From contig JANQIX010000001.1 in assembly GCA_028281925.1 (NCBI GenBank), positions 62,001 to 126,000 of the forward strand: a stretch of DNA of 64,000 bases, given 5' to 3'. Position numbers and translations under genes: made by a program. This document shows, piece by piece, positions 63,248-64,000 of the stretch (positions are counted from its first letter, which is position 1; the number at the start of each line of letters is the position of its first letter). Origin of the DNA: Alphaproteobacteria bacterium. GTDB lineage: Bacteria; Pseudomonadota; Alphaproteobacteria; DSM-16000; Inquilinaceae. Below the pieces are notes generated by a model. It saw only the letters and a list, made by a program, of their open reading frames with translations. It had not been told where the DNA came from and made no database searches.

Positions 63248-64000
63248 TGGACACGGACCATCTGACTGTCTTCGTCGCCGTCTACCGCGCCGGTGGTTTC
63301 GCACCGGTCGCTCGGGATCTCGGCTTGGCGCCGTCGTCGATCTCCCGCGCCGTTGCCGGCCTGGAAGAGGCGTTGCAGGTGAGGCTCTTTCAGCGAACCA
63401 CCAGGAAGCTGGAGCCGACGGAAGCCGGCACGGCCTTCTTCCAGCGTGTCCAACCGCTGGTGGAAGAACTGGAAGCCGCCTGCGCCGACGCGCGGGATAC
63501 GGCAGGGGAACCGGCAGGCCGCTTGCGCGTGACTGCATCTGTCTCATACGGGCAGATCTGCCTTGTGCCCCGCCTGAAGCCGTTTCGCGCCCTTTTTCCG
63601 CGCATCGCGCTCGACCTGATCCTCTCCGACGCAGCCTTGGATCTTCTATCCGAACGGATCGACCTCGCCATCCGCCACGGGCCGCTGGCCGACAGCAGCC
63701 TGATCGCAAGCCGGCTTGCACCGGTCCGGTATCATGTTGTGGCAAGCCCCGAATACCTGGCAGCCGCCGAACCGATCCGCCGCCCGGCGGACATCAGCAG
63801 CCATCCCTGCGTTGCCTTTTCCTATGAAGGATTTCGGTCCTGCTGGCAGTTCCGACGCGGCCGCACGACCGCGGCCATCGACATCACGCCGGCAGTAACC
63901 GTCTCGAACGCTGCGGCCATTCGCCAATGCGCGGTGAATGGGCTGGGTCTGGCCCTGCTCGCCGACTGGACGATCGCGGCAGATATGGATGCGGGCCGGT
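63247..64000 (+). CDS. LysR-family transcriptional regulator, truncated by the window edge
   Basis: The frame opens at the ATG at 63247 and runs without a stop to the right edge, about 251 residues of a normal 290-300. The helix-turn-helix is MDTDHLTVFVAVYRAGGFAPVARDLGLAPSSISRAVAGLEEAL, followed by the linker and effector-binding domain with RLRVTASVSYGQICLVPRL and DLAIRHGPLADSSLIASRL (the latter typical of the CrgA/DsdC-like subgroup). The gene is divergent from the beta-hydroxyacid dehydrogenase with a dyad between them. Confidence 0.88.
   Translation, partial: MDTDHLTVFVAVYRAGGFAPVARDLGLAPSSISRAVAGLEEALQVRLFQRTTRKLEPTEAGTAFFQRVQPLVEELEAACADARDTAGEPAGRLRVTASVSYGQICLVPRLKPFRALFPRIALDLILSDAALDLLSERIDLAIRHGPLADSSLIASRLAPVRYHVVASPEYLAAAEPIRRPADISSHPCVAFSYEGFRSCWQFRRGRTTAAIDITPAVTVSNAAAIRQCAVNGLGLALLADWTIAADMDAGR

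Noticed and set aside
1-64000. CRISPR arrays, tRNA or rRNA genes, integrases, transposases
   Set aside because: No regularly spaced repeats, no tRNA-like cloverleaf noticed and no recombinase motifs found on reading; a covariance-model scan would be needed to exclude a missed tRNA.

Overview
The window reads as a chromosomal segment of a high-GC alphaproteobacterium, most likely Rhodospirillales-like. I infer this from the gene set and order: histone-deacetylase-family gene, xseB, ispA, dxs, tlyA; fabI next to aroC; CheZ; and a TRAP transporter with LysR genes. No tRNA, rRNA, CRISPR array, integrase or transposase was recognised. Housekeeping stretches are about 70% GC by spot counts. One operon, at 12.2-17.3 kb, is visibly poorer in GC (43-53% in sampled 60-base lines).

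Layout. 0-8.6 kb: the end of a PHP-domain gene, small membrane and lipoprotein genes, a VOC protein, aldehyde dehydrogenase, a class D beta-lactamase-like protein, adenine deaminase and an acyltransferase. 8.7-11.6 kb: a two-gene 2-oxoacid:ferredoxin oxidoreductase (korA korB). 11.6-31.6 kb: an accessory block holding (a) a tight four-gene operon of adenine-type DNA methyltransferase, double-GHKL sensor kinase, receiver-like protein and ComEC-type metallo-beta-lactamase, (b) a second five-gene redox cluster (NfnAB-like NADPH/ferredoxin reductase, a second KorAB, and a 737-residue protein ending in a [4Fe-4S] ferredoxin domain), and (c) two exported alpha-solenoid repeat proteins. 31.6-35.7 kb: TRAP transporter dctMQP, a PEP-mutase/isocitrate-lyase family enzyme and a LysR regulator. 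36.6-42.6 kb: a DMT exporter, a lone RnfD-like protein and three tandem DUF2330 proteins. 42.6-44.4 kb: a TetR gene, twin operators, a small membrane protein and a LysE exporter. 44.4-64 kb: YihY, fabI, aroC, an AhpD-like protein, sppA, the isoprenoid gene block, an RND pump, TusA, DUF423, cheZ, a beta-hydroxyacid dehydrogenase and a LysR gene that runs off the end.

The accessory block has a striking structure. A broken copy of the 3' part of korB lies at about 26.06-26.33 kb. Two broken copies of the 3' end of dctM lie at about 17.54-17.81 and 29.72-29.86 kb, and in both the homology starts at the dctM stop codon. All relics have the orientation of a locus in which korB and dctM converge. 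The simplest reading is an integration hotspot between korB and dctM that has repeatedly received cargo together with pieces of the flanking genes, one cargo being the defence-like operon.

The best candidates for undescribed systems are the methyltransferase/double-GHKL kinase/receiver/MBL operon, the NfnAB-KorAB-ferredoxin cluster, which has an FNR-type promoter candidate, and the RnfD-like plus triple DUF2330 operon. Functions for these are inferred from domains and context only.
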